64,000 bases of DNA from DASXHD01 sp036488725 (GCA_036488725.1 DASXHD010000016.1:62001-126000); one strand, 5' to 3'; shown: positions 53,734-62,483, numbered from the stretch's first letter. The notes: generated by a model from the letters alone, not told the origin. Program-made: numbers and translations.

Positions 53734-56157
53734 ATGATCGGACGCGAAGGGGAGATGCAGAAGCTCCGCGCGCTCCTCCGGGGGGCGGGGCTCGTGACGC
53801 TCCACGGGCCGCCCGGAATCGGAAAGACTGCGCTCGCGCGCGCGCTCTGCGAGCACGAGGCCGACGCGGTCTTTTGCGACCTCACGAACGCGAGAACGTA
53901 CGACGACGTGGCCTTCGTGCTCGCCGGCGCGCTCGAGGTTTCGCTCGGCGGTGGCAAAGATCTCGGCAAGATTCTCGGGGCTTCGGTCGCCGCGCGCGCG
54001 TCTGCGCTGGTCGTGCTCGATTGCGGCGAGGGCGCGACCGATGCCGCCGCGAAGCTCGCCGGCGAGCTCGGCGAGGTGCGCGTGCTCGTCGCGTCGCGCG
54101 AGCTTCTTCGCGTGCCGGGCGAGGTCGCGATGGAGGTCGGGCCGCTCGCCGAGGCCGACGCGATCGCGCTCTTCGTGCGCGCTGCGGAACGCGTGCGTCA
54201 GGGATTCGACGCGCAAGCGAACGCGGCGCCCATCCGAGAGCTCGCGCGGGTCTTGAGCGGCGTGCCGCTCGCGCTCTTGCTCGCGGCGTCGCGTCTCGCG
54301 GTGATGGACGTCGCGACGCTCCTCGCGCGCATTCGCGAGAAGCTCGACTGGCTCTCGGCGAAGCGGCGCGGCGAGCCCGAGCGGCATGCGTCGCTCCGCG
54401 GCGCGTTCGAGTCGTCGCTCGCGACGCTCGAGCCCGAGGAGCGCGCCGCGCTCGTCGCGTGCACGGCCTTCCGCGGCCCGTTTTCGCTCGAAGCCGCCGA
54501 GTACGTCCTCGGTCCGAACGCCGCCGACCTGCTGCAGTCCCTCGTCGAAAAATCGCTCGTGCGAAGCTCGGACGAAGAAGACGTCGGCGTTCGCTTCGGC
54601 ATGCTCGCGATTTTGCGGCGGCTCGCCGAGGACGCGTGCGGCGAAGCGCCGGGCGACGTGCGCGATCGACACGCGGAATATTTCGCGCGCGCCGGCTCGA
54701 CGTGGGACGACGCGAGCTGGTACGGCGGCGTGCCCGAGCTTCCGCGCCTCCTTGCGATGCAGAGCGACTTGCTCGCGGCGCACGCGCACGCCGCGGCGCG
54801 CGGCTCGCCTGACGCGCTCCGCGCGGCCATCGCCGTCTATCCGATGTTCGCGGCGCTCGGACCGTATTCTGCTTTCGTCGCGATGCTCGATGAAAAGCGC
54901 GACGAGCGGATCGCGGCGACAGCGGACCCGTCGCTCGCGTCGCGGTTTCATCTCGTCCGCGCGCGGGGCCTCCAGCTCGGCGGAATGCGCGACGAGGCCG
55001 CGGCGGCGCTCGAAAAATCATTGCAATATGCACGCAAATCGTCGAAGCCCGGTCTCGCGGCGCGTGCGCTCGCGTTCCTCGCGCTCGCGCGACGCACGCA
55101 GGGCTCGCTCGCCGAGGCGCGCGAACGATTCGAAGCGTCGGCCGCGCTCTTTCGAGATGCCGGCGACGCCAAGAGCGAAGCGGTCGTGTTGAGCGGGCTC
55201 GCGTCGCTCGACTTGGGCGAAGGCGATCTCGACGCGGCCAAGCGCGCGCTCGAGTCGGCGATCGCCGCGCTCATCGCGATCGAGCCGGCGACCGCGGCGA
55301 TGATGCGCGTCGATCTCGGCATCGTGCTTCAAGAGATGGGCGACCTCGAGGGCGCGCGCGGCGTCTACGAAGCGGCGCTCGTCGCGCACCGCGCGGCCGG
55401 AAATCGCCGGCACGAGGGCATCACGCTCGGTTACCTCGGCACGCTCGAGGACGAGCAGGGCCGCGCCGACGCGGCGGAGGTCTCGCTCGAAGCAGCGCTC
55501 GTCGTGCTCCGCGAGCTCGGCGATCCGAAATTCGTCGCGGTCTTCGGCGGCGCGCTCGCGGCCGTCCGTGCGCAACGCGGCGACGCGCTGGGCGCGAAGA
55601 GCGCGCTCGAAGAAGCGGAGCGCGTTTCGGTGAGCGCCGAGCCGCGTCTCGTCGCGGCCGTCGCGCTTCATCGCTTGCGCGTCGAGGCGGCCGCGGGTCG
55701 CTCGTCGAAATCGATCGTCGAGCGTCGCGGCGCCGCGCTCGGTCTCTTGCAGCAATCGGACGACGTGCGCTTCGCCGCGAGGATGCTCGATCGCGTGCTC
55801 GTCCTCGAGCCCACGCCGAGCCAGGCGCGCGCCGAAGCGCTCTCCGTCGCCGAGGACGCGTCGTGGCTCGAGCTCCCCGGCGGCAAGCGAATCGATCTGC
55901 GAAGGCGCGCGGTGCATCGCCGGTTGGTCGAGCGTCTCGTGCGCGAGCGTTTGGCGTCGCCGGGCGTCGCCGTCGCTGCGGTCGATCTCGTCGCGGCAGG
56001 CTGGCCCGGCGAAAAGCTCTCGGGTGCGAGCGCACAAAATCGTCTTCACGTCGCGCTCGCCACGCTGCGCGCCGACGGGCTTCGCGATTTGCTCAAACGC
56101 GACGCGGGCGGCTACGCGCTCGACGCGAGCGTCGACGTCCGCGTGGAACGGGGCTAG
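53734..56157 (+). CDS. STAND-type NTPase/TPR regulator with C-terminal DNA-binding domain
   Basis: A protein of about 807 residues. The N-terminal P-loop LHGPPGIGKTALARALCEHE and Walker B-like ALVVLDCGEGA mark a signal-transduction NTPase. A helical middle (about 270-680) has TPR-like repeats (ALAFLALARRTQGSLAEARE and RADAAEVSLEAALVVLRELG). The C-terminal part (SAQNRLHVALATLRADGLRD, then GGYALD) resembles the winged-helix domain of OmpR/PhoB or SARP proteins. The order NTPase-TPR-DNA binding is reversed compared with AfsR-type proteins. A GTG at 53731 is an alternative start. Likely a ligand-gated transcription factor. Confidence 0.85.
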   Translation: MIGREGEMQKLRALLRGAGLVTLHGPPGIGKTALARALCEHEADAVFCDLTNARTYDDVAFVLAGALEVSLGGGKDLGKILGASVAARASALVVLDCGEGATDAAAKLAGELGEVRVLVASRELLRVPGEVAMEVGPLAEADAIALFVRAAERVRQGFDAQANAAPIRELARVLSGVPLALLLAASRLAVMDVATLLARIREKLDWLSAKRRGEPERHASLRGAFESSLATLEPEERAALVACTAFRGPFSLEAAEYVLGPNAADLLQSLVEKSLVRSSDEEDVGVRFGMLAILRRLAEDACGEAPGDVRDRHAEYFARAGSTWDDASWYGGVPELPRLLAMQSDLLAAHAHAAARGSPDALRAAIAVYPMFAALGPYSAFVAMLDEKRDERIAATADPSLASRFHLVRARGLQLGGMRDEAAAALEKSLQYARKSSKPGLAARALAFLALARRTQGSLAEARERFEASAALFRDAGDAKSEAVVLSGLASLDLGEGDLDAAKRALESAIAALIAIEPATAAMMRVDLGIVLQEMGDLEGARGVYEAALVAHRAAGNRRHEGITLGYLGTLEDEQGRADAAEVSLEAALVVLRELGDPKFVAVFGGALAAVRAQRGDALGAKSALEEAERVSVSAEPRLVAAVALHRLRVEAAAGRSSKSIVERRGAALGLLQQSDDVRFAARMLDRVLVLEPTPSQARAEALSVAEDASWLELPGGKRIDLRRRAVHRRLVERLVRERLASPGVAVAAVDLVAAGWPGEKLSGASAQNRLHVALATLRADGLRDLLKRDAGGYALDASVDVRVERG

Positions 56158-56166
56158 CGTCGGCGC

Positions 56167-56799
56167 ATGCGATTGCCCATTTTTCTCGCGCTCGCCGCGG
56201 TCGCCTGCGGCGGAGACGCGGCGCCTCCTCCACGCACCGAGGTGGCCGTCGAAGCCCCGCGTCCCGCGCCGCTGCCGAGCGTCGAGCCCGGCGCGCCCGA
56301 TGCGGGCTCGGTCGCCGCCGACGAGAGCCACGACGTCGCGGTCGACGGCACGGACTCGCTCGAGGGCGCCGACGGCGGCGTCCTCGGCGGTGTCGTCGGC
56401 GGCACGGGCGAAGGCATGGGTCTCGGAAACCTCGGCGGTCACGGCAGCGGCAGCGGCCAAGGTTATGGCACCGGCCACGGACGCCTCGGCACCGGCGGGG
56501 GGCACCTCGAGCCCGAGGTCATCCGCAGCGTCGTGCGCGCGCACATGCAAGGCCTCAAGCTCTGTTACGAAAAGGCGCTCGTGAAACACCCGGACCTCGG
56601 CGGCCGCGTGATGGTCAGCTTCGTCATCGCGCCCTCTGGCAGCGTTCGCTCCGCGTTCGCCGCGCCGAATTCGACTTTGCACGACGCAGACGCGGTCGCG
56701 TGCGTCCTCGCGCGCGTCGGCGAGCTGCAGTTCCCCGCGCCGAACGGCGGCGAGGTCCACGTCAACTATCCGTTCGTCTTTGCAGCGGCCGGGCCATGA
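56167..56799 (+). CDS. AgmX/PglI C-terminal-domain lipoprotein, copy 1
   Basis: A 210-residue protein. A lipobox (ALAAVAC) is followed by a Pro/Ala-rich then Gly-rich linker (GHGSGSGQGYGTGHGRLG). The C-terminal domain (about 115-210) has the AgmX/PglI or TonB-C-like pattern LEPEVIRSVVRAHMQGLKLC with VSFVIAPSGSVRSAF. Similar domains occur in myxobacterial motility and envelope proteins. It overlaps copy 2 by 4 bases (ATGA). Confidence 0.8.
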   Translation: MRLPIFLALAAVACGGDAAPPPRTEVAVEAPRPAPLPSVEPGAPDAGSVAADESHDVAVDGTDSLEGADGGVLGGVVGGTGEGMGLGNLGGHGSGSGQGYGTGHGRLGTGGGHLEPEVIRSVVRAHMQGLKLCYEKALVKHPDLGGRVMVSFVIAPSGSVRSAFAAPNSTLHDADAVACVLARVGELQFPAPNGGEVHVNYPFVFAAAGP

Positions 56800-57400
56800 A
56801 GCGAACGCTGGTCGCGCTCGTGCTCGTCGCTTGCGGCGCTGGCGACGCGCAGCCGCAGCCCCAAGTTGCCGCGACCGTCGCCGCCCCCGCGCCCGCGCCG
56901 TCTCCACCACCTCCGCCGGAAACCACGGCGAGCGCCGCGCCGAGCGCGACGCCGAGCGCGACGCCAGACGTCTCGATGCTCGACGCCGGCGTTGGTTTCG
57001 CTGCGCTGACTCGGTCGAACGATCCCAACGTGGACACCCTCGGCGGCGACGCTTCCGGCAGCGCGCATGGACGGCACATCACCTTCGTCAGGGCAACGCC
57101 CTCATCAACGGTCGCATCCCGCCGGCCGTGATCATCCGCGTCGTGCGCCAGCAGTTCGGGAGCTTCCGCCGCTGCTACGAGCACGGATTGCAAACGAACC
57201 CGGCGCTCGCCGGGCGCGTCGCCGTGAAATTCATCATCGGCGCGAACGGCGACGTCACGTTCGCGGCCGACGGCGGCAGCGATCTCGCGTCCTCGAACGT
57301 GCGCGATTGCGTCATCGCGCGCGTGCGCTCGCTGATTTTCCCGAAGCCCGAGCATGGGATCGTCACCGTCGTCTACCCGGTCATTTTCGGCAAATCGTAG
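56796..57400 (+). pseudogene. AgmX/PglI-type lipoprotein, copy 2, frameshifted
   Basis: The first reading frame, from ATG 56796, gives a lipobox (ALVLVAC) and a Pro/Ala/Ser-rich linker down to about 57070, then runs into a stop. A second frame takes over at about 57077 (HHLRQGNALINGRIPPAVII) and ends in a full AgmX-type domain (FRRCYEHGLQTNPALAGR) with a stop at 57400. The join falls in the Gly-rich linker. A single missing base explains it. It may be a real frameshift, a slippage site, or a sequencing or assembly error. Confidence 0.75.
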
Positions 57401-57421
57401 GCGCGCTAACATCGGCGCGAA

Positions 57422-57637
57422 ATGCACCGCGGAACCTCGGGCCTTTGGCTCCTCGCTGGATTTCTACTCGTCGCCGCGGGCTTGTACCTCTTCACGGCGT
57501 TGACCGGACGCAACGTGTCGGTGTGGGACGCCGCGATCGAGCGCCGACTCGGAAAGCGCAACGCCCGCGCGTTCGCGGGTGTCGCCGGCGTCGTGCTCGG
57601 CGCCGCGGCCATCGCCGTCGCGCTTCACGCGATGTGA
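57422..57637 (+). CDS. Small membrane protein
   Basis: A 71-residue protein with two hydrophobic helices (GLWLLAGFLLVAAGLYLF and AFAGVAGVVLGAAAIAVAL) and a short charged loop (DAAIERRLGKRNAR). Function unknown. Its stop codon overlaps the GTG start of the following broken gene as GTGA. Confidence 0.62.
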   Translation: MHRGTSGLWLLAGFLLVAAGLYLFTALTGRNVSVWDAAIERRLGKRNARAFAGVAGVVLGAAAIAVALHAM

Positions 57638-58384
57638 CGTCACCGTCGGACGACGGCTTCGTGGCGCGCGTCCGTCGCGCGAGTTGCGGGCAACCCGTAC
57701 CTCTACTGGCAGATGCGCGACGTGAAGGGACGTTTGCGGCAAGTTTATTTGGGCTCCGCGAACGACGAACGCGCGCGGGCGCTGCGCGACGCCCTCGTCG
57801 CGCGGAAGGACCCGCCCCTCGCGGACCTCGAGCGGATTACCGCCGCTTACGTCGCATCGGGCGGCGCGCGTCACCAGGGCGCGCATTTCGCCGTGATCGA
57901 CACGCTCGCGCGAGCCGGGATCTTCCGCGCCGGCGCCGTCCTCGTGGGCTCGCACGCGTTCGTCTCCATCGGCGCGGCGCTCGGCACGAGCTCGGACGCC
58001 GCCACGATCGCGACCGCCGACGTCGATCTGTCCGGCTGCGCCGCGACGCCGAACGGGCCGATCTCTCGCGGCCTGGTGTCACGCGGGTGTCGCGCCGTGG
58101 TCAGCAGATCGGTTCGGGATGACAGCGACGTGCCCGGCACCTTCAAATCGAACGCGGGCACGATGAAGAACGAAGGGGCGACCGCCTCGAGGACGCCGGG
58201 CAGATGAATCGGGTCGAGCACGTCGCACGCGACCGTGACGCAGGCGTCACGCGCTCGACCAGCCCGGCGCGCTCGCGCACGCGGCGCGCGCCGCGAAGGC
58301 GCATCACGACAAAGGCCTCTTGCGGGACATGCGCGCATCGCTCGTCGCTTGCCCGAGGCCATCCGAACGCGCGTGAAGCTCTGA
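57634..58384 (+). pseudogene. Broken nucleotidyltransferase-fold (GSU2403-like) gene with internal inversion
   Basis: The gene appears to start at GTG 57634 (MTSPSDDGFVARV). It switches frame near 57680 to NPYLYWQMRDVKGRLRQVYL, continues through RAGIFRAGAVLVGSHAFVSI and stops matching after TADVDL at about 58032. The segment 58033-58215 then reads best on the opposite strand (PSFFIVPAFDLKVPGTSL and GPFGVAAQP). From about 58254 the plus strand resumes with GALAHAARAAKAHHDKGLLR. It shifts frame again near 58345 and ends ARRLPEAIRTRVKL. These pieces resemble, in order, the N-terminal, central and C-terminal parts of proteins of the GSU2403-type nucleotidyltransferase-fold family. Family assignment is from memory, without an alignment. 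Confidence 0.6.
58033..58215 (-). other. Inverted internal segment of the broken nucleotidyltransferase-fold gene
   Basis: On the minus strand this stretch is open and reads DPIHLPGVLEAVAPSFFIV, then LDLLTT-like text (SRTDLLTTARHPRDTRP) and FGVAAQPD, ending exactly where the plus-strand similarity ends (TADVDL, 58019-58030). The same text would be expected downstream of TADVDL on the plus strand in an intact gene. I infer that about 180 bp was flipped in place. No long inverted repeat was seen at the two edges. Confidence 0.5.
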
Positions 58385-58386
58385 GG

Positions 58387-59055
58387 TCACTCCGGGACGC
58401 AGGCGCCGACGAGGAGCTTGCTCGCGGAGGCGCCGCTGCCGCTGACTTTCACCGGGCTGCACACAGTGCCCTTCGGGCACTGCGTGTTGAACTGACAGAG
58501 TTGGATGTCTCCGCTCGGGCACGCGAGGCCGCTGCCGCAGACGGAGGCTGGAATTCCGCCGAAGACACCTCCGTCGACGAACGCCATCTGCAATCCACCT
58601 TGCGAGCAGTCCGGCGTGGGCGTGAGCGTCGCCGCCGCGTCTGGGATGCAACACGGCGTGTTGCCGCACTGATTCGGACCGAAGCACGCCCACGCGAAGT
58701 CGGTGTCGCCGCCGGGACAACCGGTGAGCGAACAGCCTTGTGCAGCCCCGTAGCAGGCAGCGCCTTGCGGGCACGGGAACGTCGTCGGCTGGAAAGTGCA
58801 TTGCCGAGGACCCGCTTCGGCGTCTGCTGCGTCGTCGACGTTCGCGTCGCTCACGCCCGCGTCGTCGGTGATCTCGCAGGTCGAACCGTTGCACGAGAGC
58901 CCCGCGTTGCACTGTCCGTTCGACAAGCACGGACCATCGAGCGTGCCCGGGTCCGGCGTCGGCTTGCCGCCGACGCACGCAGCGAACGCGACGACCACGA
59001 TTCCGACCGCCGAGATCCCAACGAGACCGGCAAGCGAGGCGCGAGAACCCAACAT
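58387..59055 (-). CDS. Cysteine-rich lipoprotein
   Basis: A 222-residue protein. A long hydrophobic signal with lipobox (GIVVVAFAAC) is followed by an EGF-like spacing of Cys (PCLSNGQCNAGLSCNG). Many more Cys are spread along the chain (GNTPCCIP, ACPSGDIQLCQFNTQCPKG). The fold should be disulfide-bonded and extracellular. Such proteins are numerous in myxobacteria and mostly uncharacterised. Confidence 0.75.
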   Translation of the reverse strand: MLGSRASLAGLVGISAVGIVVVAFAACVGGKPTPDPGTLDGPCLSNGQCNAGLSCNGSTCEITDDAGVSDANVDDAADAEAGPRQCTFQPTTFPCPQGAACYGAAQGCSLTGCPGGDTDFAWACFGPNQCGNTPCCIPDAAATLTPTPDCSQGGLQMAFVDGGVFGGIPASVCGSGLACPSGDIQLCQFNTQCPKGTVCSPVKVSGSGASASKLLVGACVPE

Positions 59056-59069
59056 GGCAGCACCTTACC

Positions 59070-60818
59070 TCAACGCTTCGGGCGCGCGAAGATCGAGAGG
59101 CCGATCAAGACGACGCCGCAGCCGATCGCGCCGCCGAGCGGCCAGCGTGCGAGCGCGTCCTCGCCGTGCAAATGGAGCTCGACGGCCGCCCATCCGCACG
59201 CGACGCCGATCGCGGTCCACACCAGCTGACGCCCCGTCGCGTAAATCGTCCGCGCACCCTCGTGAATCCCTTTGACCTTCACCTCGAGCTCGCCGCGAAC
59301 GCCGCGTACCAAATATTTTTTGAGATCTTCCGGCAGCGTGACCGCGCTCATCGCCATCTCGCGCACGGTCTCGACGACGATCTGCTGCCAGTCGCGGCTG
59401 CCGAGCACGAACTCCTGGAGGTACGGCTGGATGATCCCCATCGGGTTGAGCTCGGGATCGAGCATCGAGCAGCACCCGTAGAGGAGAATGATGGTGCGCT
59501 CGAGCAGCACCCAGTCTTTCGGGATGTGGAAGGCGCTCGAGAGCTCCTTCATGCCGATGTTCATCTTGCGGAGGTCGAGCAAGTTTTCGAAGCCGCGCTG
59601 CGGATCGATTTTGATGTCCTTCAAGTTGAAGGACTCGATTTTCACTTCGTCTTGGAACTTCCGGTGGAAGTACTCGATGATTTTTTCGCTGACTTGATCG
59701 TCGGCGCCGCGCGCCAAAAAGCCCATTTTTCGTAGGGCTTTGATGAGCCGATCGGTGTCGCGGCGAAGCACGCCTTCGAGAAACTCGGGGATGCCGTCGC
59801 GCATCTGCGGCGAGAGCTCGGCGACCGCGCCGAAGTCCAGGAGGATGAGCGCGCCGTCGTCGCGGACGAGCACGTTTCCGGGATGCGGATCGGCGTGGTA
59901 GACGCCGTCGACGAAGATCATCTGGCAGTACGCGCGCACGAGGCGCGACGCGAGATCCTTCTTGTCGATGCCGAGCGCGTCGATCGCGGCGATGTCGCCG
60001 ATCTTCGTCCCGTCGACGAACGTCGCGGTGAGCACGCGGTGCGTCGAGAGCTCGCGGATCGGCGTCGGGAAGACGACCTTGTCGTTCTGAACGAAATTCT
60101 TCGCGATGCGCTCGATGTTGTCGGCCTCGCGCGCGAAGTCGAGCTCCTCGTAGAGGAGCCCTTTGATCTGGTGGTAGTACGCGTCGAGCCCCTGCACGGG
60201 CACGAACCACTGCACGATCATCATGATGCGGCGGATGGTGACGAGATCGAGCCGCACCATCTCGTCGATGTCTTTGTGCTGGACCTTCACCGCGACGCGG
60301 CGGCCGTCTTGGGTCTTCGCTTCGTGCACTTGGCCGAGCGACGCGCTTGCGATGCAGGTGCGGTTGAAGGACGCGAAGAGCTCGTCGACTTTTCCGCCGA
60401 GCTCGGTCTGCACGCGCTCGGCGATTTCTTCGAACGGGCGCGGCGGCACGCGGTCCTGGAGGCCCTCGAGCTCGGAGCGAAACTCTTCCGGAAGGAAGTT
60501 CGCCATGATCGAGAGCAGCTGGCCGACCTTGATGAAGAGCCCTTGGAGCTCGAGGATCGTCGCGTTGACGATCGCGGCGTTCCGCTTGTGAACCGCAGAG
60601 GTGCGCTGGCGTTTCCAGTTGGGACCGAAGACGCGTCCCCACCACGCGAGCCACAAGTAGCTCCCGATGACTTGGAACGTCGTCATGTACGCGCGCACGA
60701 AGCGCCACGTGTTCGTCGCGCGGGGCCGATATTGGACGGGCGGCGCGGGCGCGCGAACGCGGACGAGGGACGAGTCCTCGTCGTGTTTTTCGGGCGGAGC
60801 GGGCGCGAGCGAGGCCAC
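59070..60818 (-). CDS. ABC1/UbiB-family protein kinase-like protein
   Basis: A 582-residue protein. The family motif KxGQ is present in LFIKVGQLLSIMANFLPEEF, the Ala-rich nucleotide loop in TCIASASLGQVHEAKTQDGR, and the catalytic and metal-binding residues in YHADPHPGNVLV and LILLDFGAVAEL. Two hydrophobic segments lie at the C-terminus. ABC1/UbiB proteins act in quinone biosynthesis or lipid transport. GTG 60818 was chosen as the start because the frame further upstream is antisense noise. It is divergent from the pseudouridine synthase gene. Confidence 0.93.
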   Translation of the reverse strand: MASLAPAPPEKHDEDSSLVRVRAPAPPVQYRPRATNTWRFVRAYMTTFQVIGSYLWLAWWGRVFGPNWKRQRTSAVHKRNAAIVNATILELQGLFIKVGQLLSIMANFLPEEFRSELEGLQDRVPPRPFEEIAERVQTELGGKVDELFASFNRTCIASASLGQVHEAKTQDGRRVAVKVQHKDIDEMVRLDLVTIRRIMMIVQWFVPVQGLDAYYHQIKGLLYEELDFAREADNIERIAKNFVQNDKVVFPTPIRELSTHRVLTATFVDGTKIGDIAAIDALGIDKKDLASRLVRAYCQMIFVDGVYHADPHPGNVLVRDDGALILLDFGAVAELSPQMRDGIPEFLEGVLRRDTDRLIKALRKMGFLARGADDQVSEKIIEYFHRKFQDEVKIESFNLKDIKIDPQRGFENLLDLRKMNIGMKELSSAFHIPKDWVLLERTIILLYGCCSMLDPELNPMGIIQPYLQEFVLGSRDWQQIVVETVREMAMSAVTLPEDLKKYLVRGVRGELEVKVKGIHEGARTIYATGRQLVWTAIGVACGWAAVELHLHGEDALARWPLGGAIGCGVVLIGLSIFARPKR

Positions 60819-60871
60819 GGAGCGATCGTAGCCGATCGCAGCCGCGCCCGGCGGGCTAAGCTCGAAGCGCC

Positions 60872-61543
60872 GTGGCTCCGCCGATTCGATTGCTGTTCGT
60901 CGACGCACACGTCGTCGTCGCCGACAAACCGTCGGGACTGCTCGTGCACCGCGGTTGGGACAACGACGACGACGTCGCGATGTTTCGCGTGCGCGACGCG
61001 ATTGGGCAGCGCGTATTCCCCGTGCACCGCCTCGATCGGGGAACGAGCGGCGCGCTCTTGTTCGCGCGCGATCGCGAGACGGCCGCCGCGCTCTCGCTCG
61101 CGTTCGAGGAAGGTCGCGTCGAGAAGGACTATCTCGCGCTCGTGCGCGGCGAGCCGCCGGCCGAAGGCACGATCGACCACGCGATCCCGAAGACCGAAGA
61201 CGGCGCGCGCGTTCCGGCGCGCACGCGCTTTCGACGCGTCGCGCGCTCACCGGTCGATCGCTGCTCGCTCGTTCATGCGACGCCCGAAACCGGCCGGCTC
61301 CATCAAGTGCGCCGGCACCTTCGTCACATCAACCATCCGCTCGTCGGCGACGTCCTCCACGGGTCCGGCGAAATCAATCGACACTACCGCGCGACCTACG
61401 CGCTGACGCGTCTCGCGCTCCACGCGCGGCGCATCGCGTTCATCCATCCCGTCACCGCCGAGCGCGTGAGCGTCACCGCGGACGTCCCGGACGATCTGGC
61501 GGCGCCGCTCCGCGCGCTCGGCCTCGCGTGGGAGGAGTCGTGA
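60872..61543 (+). CDS. RluA-family pseudouridine synthase (TruC-like)
   Basis: A 223-residue protein. The catalytic motif is HRLDRGTSGALLFARD, and GRLHQVRRHLRHINHPLVGD is the usual C-terminal motif. The short form, without an S4 domain, resembles TruC, which modifies tRNA position 65, but RluA-like rRNA activity is possible. GTG start. Its stop overlaps the next gene's GTG as GTGA. Confidence 0.9.
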   Translation: MAPPIRLLFVDAHVVVADKPSGLLVHRGWDNDDDVAMFRVRDAIGQRVFPVHRLDRGTSGALLFARDRETAAALSLAFEEGRVEKDYLALVRGEPPAEGTIDHAIPKTEDGARVPARTRFRRVARSPVDRCSLVHATPETGRLHQVRRHLRHINHPLVGDVLHGSGEINRHYRATYALTRLALHARRIAFIHPVTAERVSVTADVPDDLAAPLRALGLAWEES

Positions 61544-62193
61544 GCCGCCGGAACAACGCGAGCCGGCGATGCCCGCGGTGTCTCATGCACCAGAGCCTCT
61601 GCGTGTGCGCGCTCGTGCCGTCGCTCGTCACGCGCACGCGTCTCGTGCTCGTCATTCATCGCATCGAGGCGCGCAAACCGACGAACACCGGAAAGCTCGC
61701 GGCCCGGTGCATCGTGAACAGCGAGGTCGTGGTTCGCGGGCACGAGGATCGTCCGACGCCGCCGCTCGAGTCGGACGACGCGTCGCAGCCCGTGTTTCTT
61801 TTTCCGCACCCGGACGCGGTGCCGCTCGAATCGTTCGCGCGCTCGGCGAAGCCGGTGACGCTCATCGTCCCCGACGGCACGTGGCGTCAGGCGTCGAAGG
61901 TCCGCGCGCGCGTTCCCGGGCTTCGCGACGTGCCGTGCGCGTCGCTCCCGGTCGAGGAGCGTTCGAGTTATCGGCTGCGCTCCGAGGCGCACGCGCACGG
62001 TTTGTCGACGATCGAAGCGATCGCGCGCGCCATGGGCATCCTCGAAGGCGACGCCGTCCGACGCGCGATCGAGCATGTTTTCCGGGCGATGGTGGATCGC
62101 ACGCTCTGGTCGCGCGGCGAGGTCTCGACCGAAGCGGTCACCGGCGGCGTACCCGCCGGAGCGATGCGTCACGATCCGACGAGCGGTCTCTGA
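61540..62193 (+). CDS. DTW-domain protein (tRNA aminocarboxypropyltransferase family)
   Basis: A 217-residue protein. An N-terminal Cys cluster (CPRCLMHQSLCVC) is followed by the DTW-type motif IVPDGTWRQASK. The family includes TapT/YfiP-type enzymes that add the 3-amino-3-carboxypropyl group to uridine in tRNA. Translationally coupled to the pseudouridine synthase, so the pair probably acts on tRNA. GTG start at 61540. Confidence 0.86.
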   Translation: MSRRNNASRRCPRCLMHQSLCVCALVPSLVTRTRLVLVIHRIEARKPTNTGKLAARCIVNSEVVVRGHEDRPTPPLESDDASQPVFLFPHPDAVPLESFARSAKPVTLIVPDGTWRQASKVRARVPGLRDVPCASLPVEERSSYRLRSEAHAHGLSTIEAIARAMGILEGDAVRRAIEHVFRAMVDRTLWSRGEVSTEAVTGGVPAGAMRHDPTSGL

Positions 62194-62197
62194 CTCG

Positions 62198-62458
62198 TCA
62201 TCGGCTGCGAAAGAGCCGCATCCGAACGTCTTCGAGCCCGTAGTCCATGTCGTAAATTCGTTTGAGCTGCTCGACGCGTCGCAAGGTGCCTTGGCTCAAG
62301 CCAGGCTCGCCTTCGAAGACCTGGAGCACCATCATCTCGATCAGCTCGGCGAGCGTGAGATCGAGGTACTCGGCCAAGGCCTTGAGGACCTTGAGCATCT
62401 TCGGCTCGATGCGGAGGCCGGTCTGGACGCGCGCAGGCTCGCTCTTTTTCCGAACCAT
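62198..62458 (-). CDS. Ribbon-helix-helix-like small DNA-binding protein
   Basis: An 86-residue protein. The N-terminal RVQTGLRIEPKMLKVLKALA is strand-helix, followed by a second helix (DLTLAELIEMMVLQVFEG), the outline of CopG/Arc-type regulators. The ATG at 62458 was chosen as the first start compatible with that fold. An 8-base-spaced direct repeat lies just upstream. No toxin gene is adjacent. Confidence 0.65.
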   Translation of the reverse strand: MVRKKSEPARVQTGLRIEPKMLKVLKALAEYLDLTLAELIEMMVLQVFEGEPGLSQGTLRRVEQLKRIYDMDYGLEDVRMRLFRSR

Positions 62459-62468
62459 GAACGAGTGA

Positions 62469-62483
62469 TACCAAGGTACCAAG
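62469..62483. promoter_or_regulatory. Direct repeat upstream of the ribbon-helix-helix gene
   Basis: TACCAAG occurs twice with a single base between copies, beginning 11 bases before the start codon of the ribbon-helix-helix-like gene. Such regulators often bind short direct repeats spaced 8 bases apart, so autoregulation is plausible. Confidence 0.35.

Noticed and set aside
58204..59229. Long plus-strand open frame across the end of the broken gene and the Cys-rich lipoprotein
   Set aside because: It runs antisense to a Cys-rich lipoprotein with a clear lipobox, and has a shadow-like composition.
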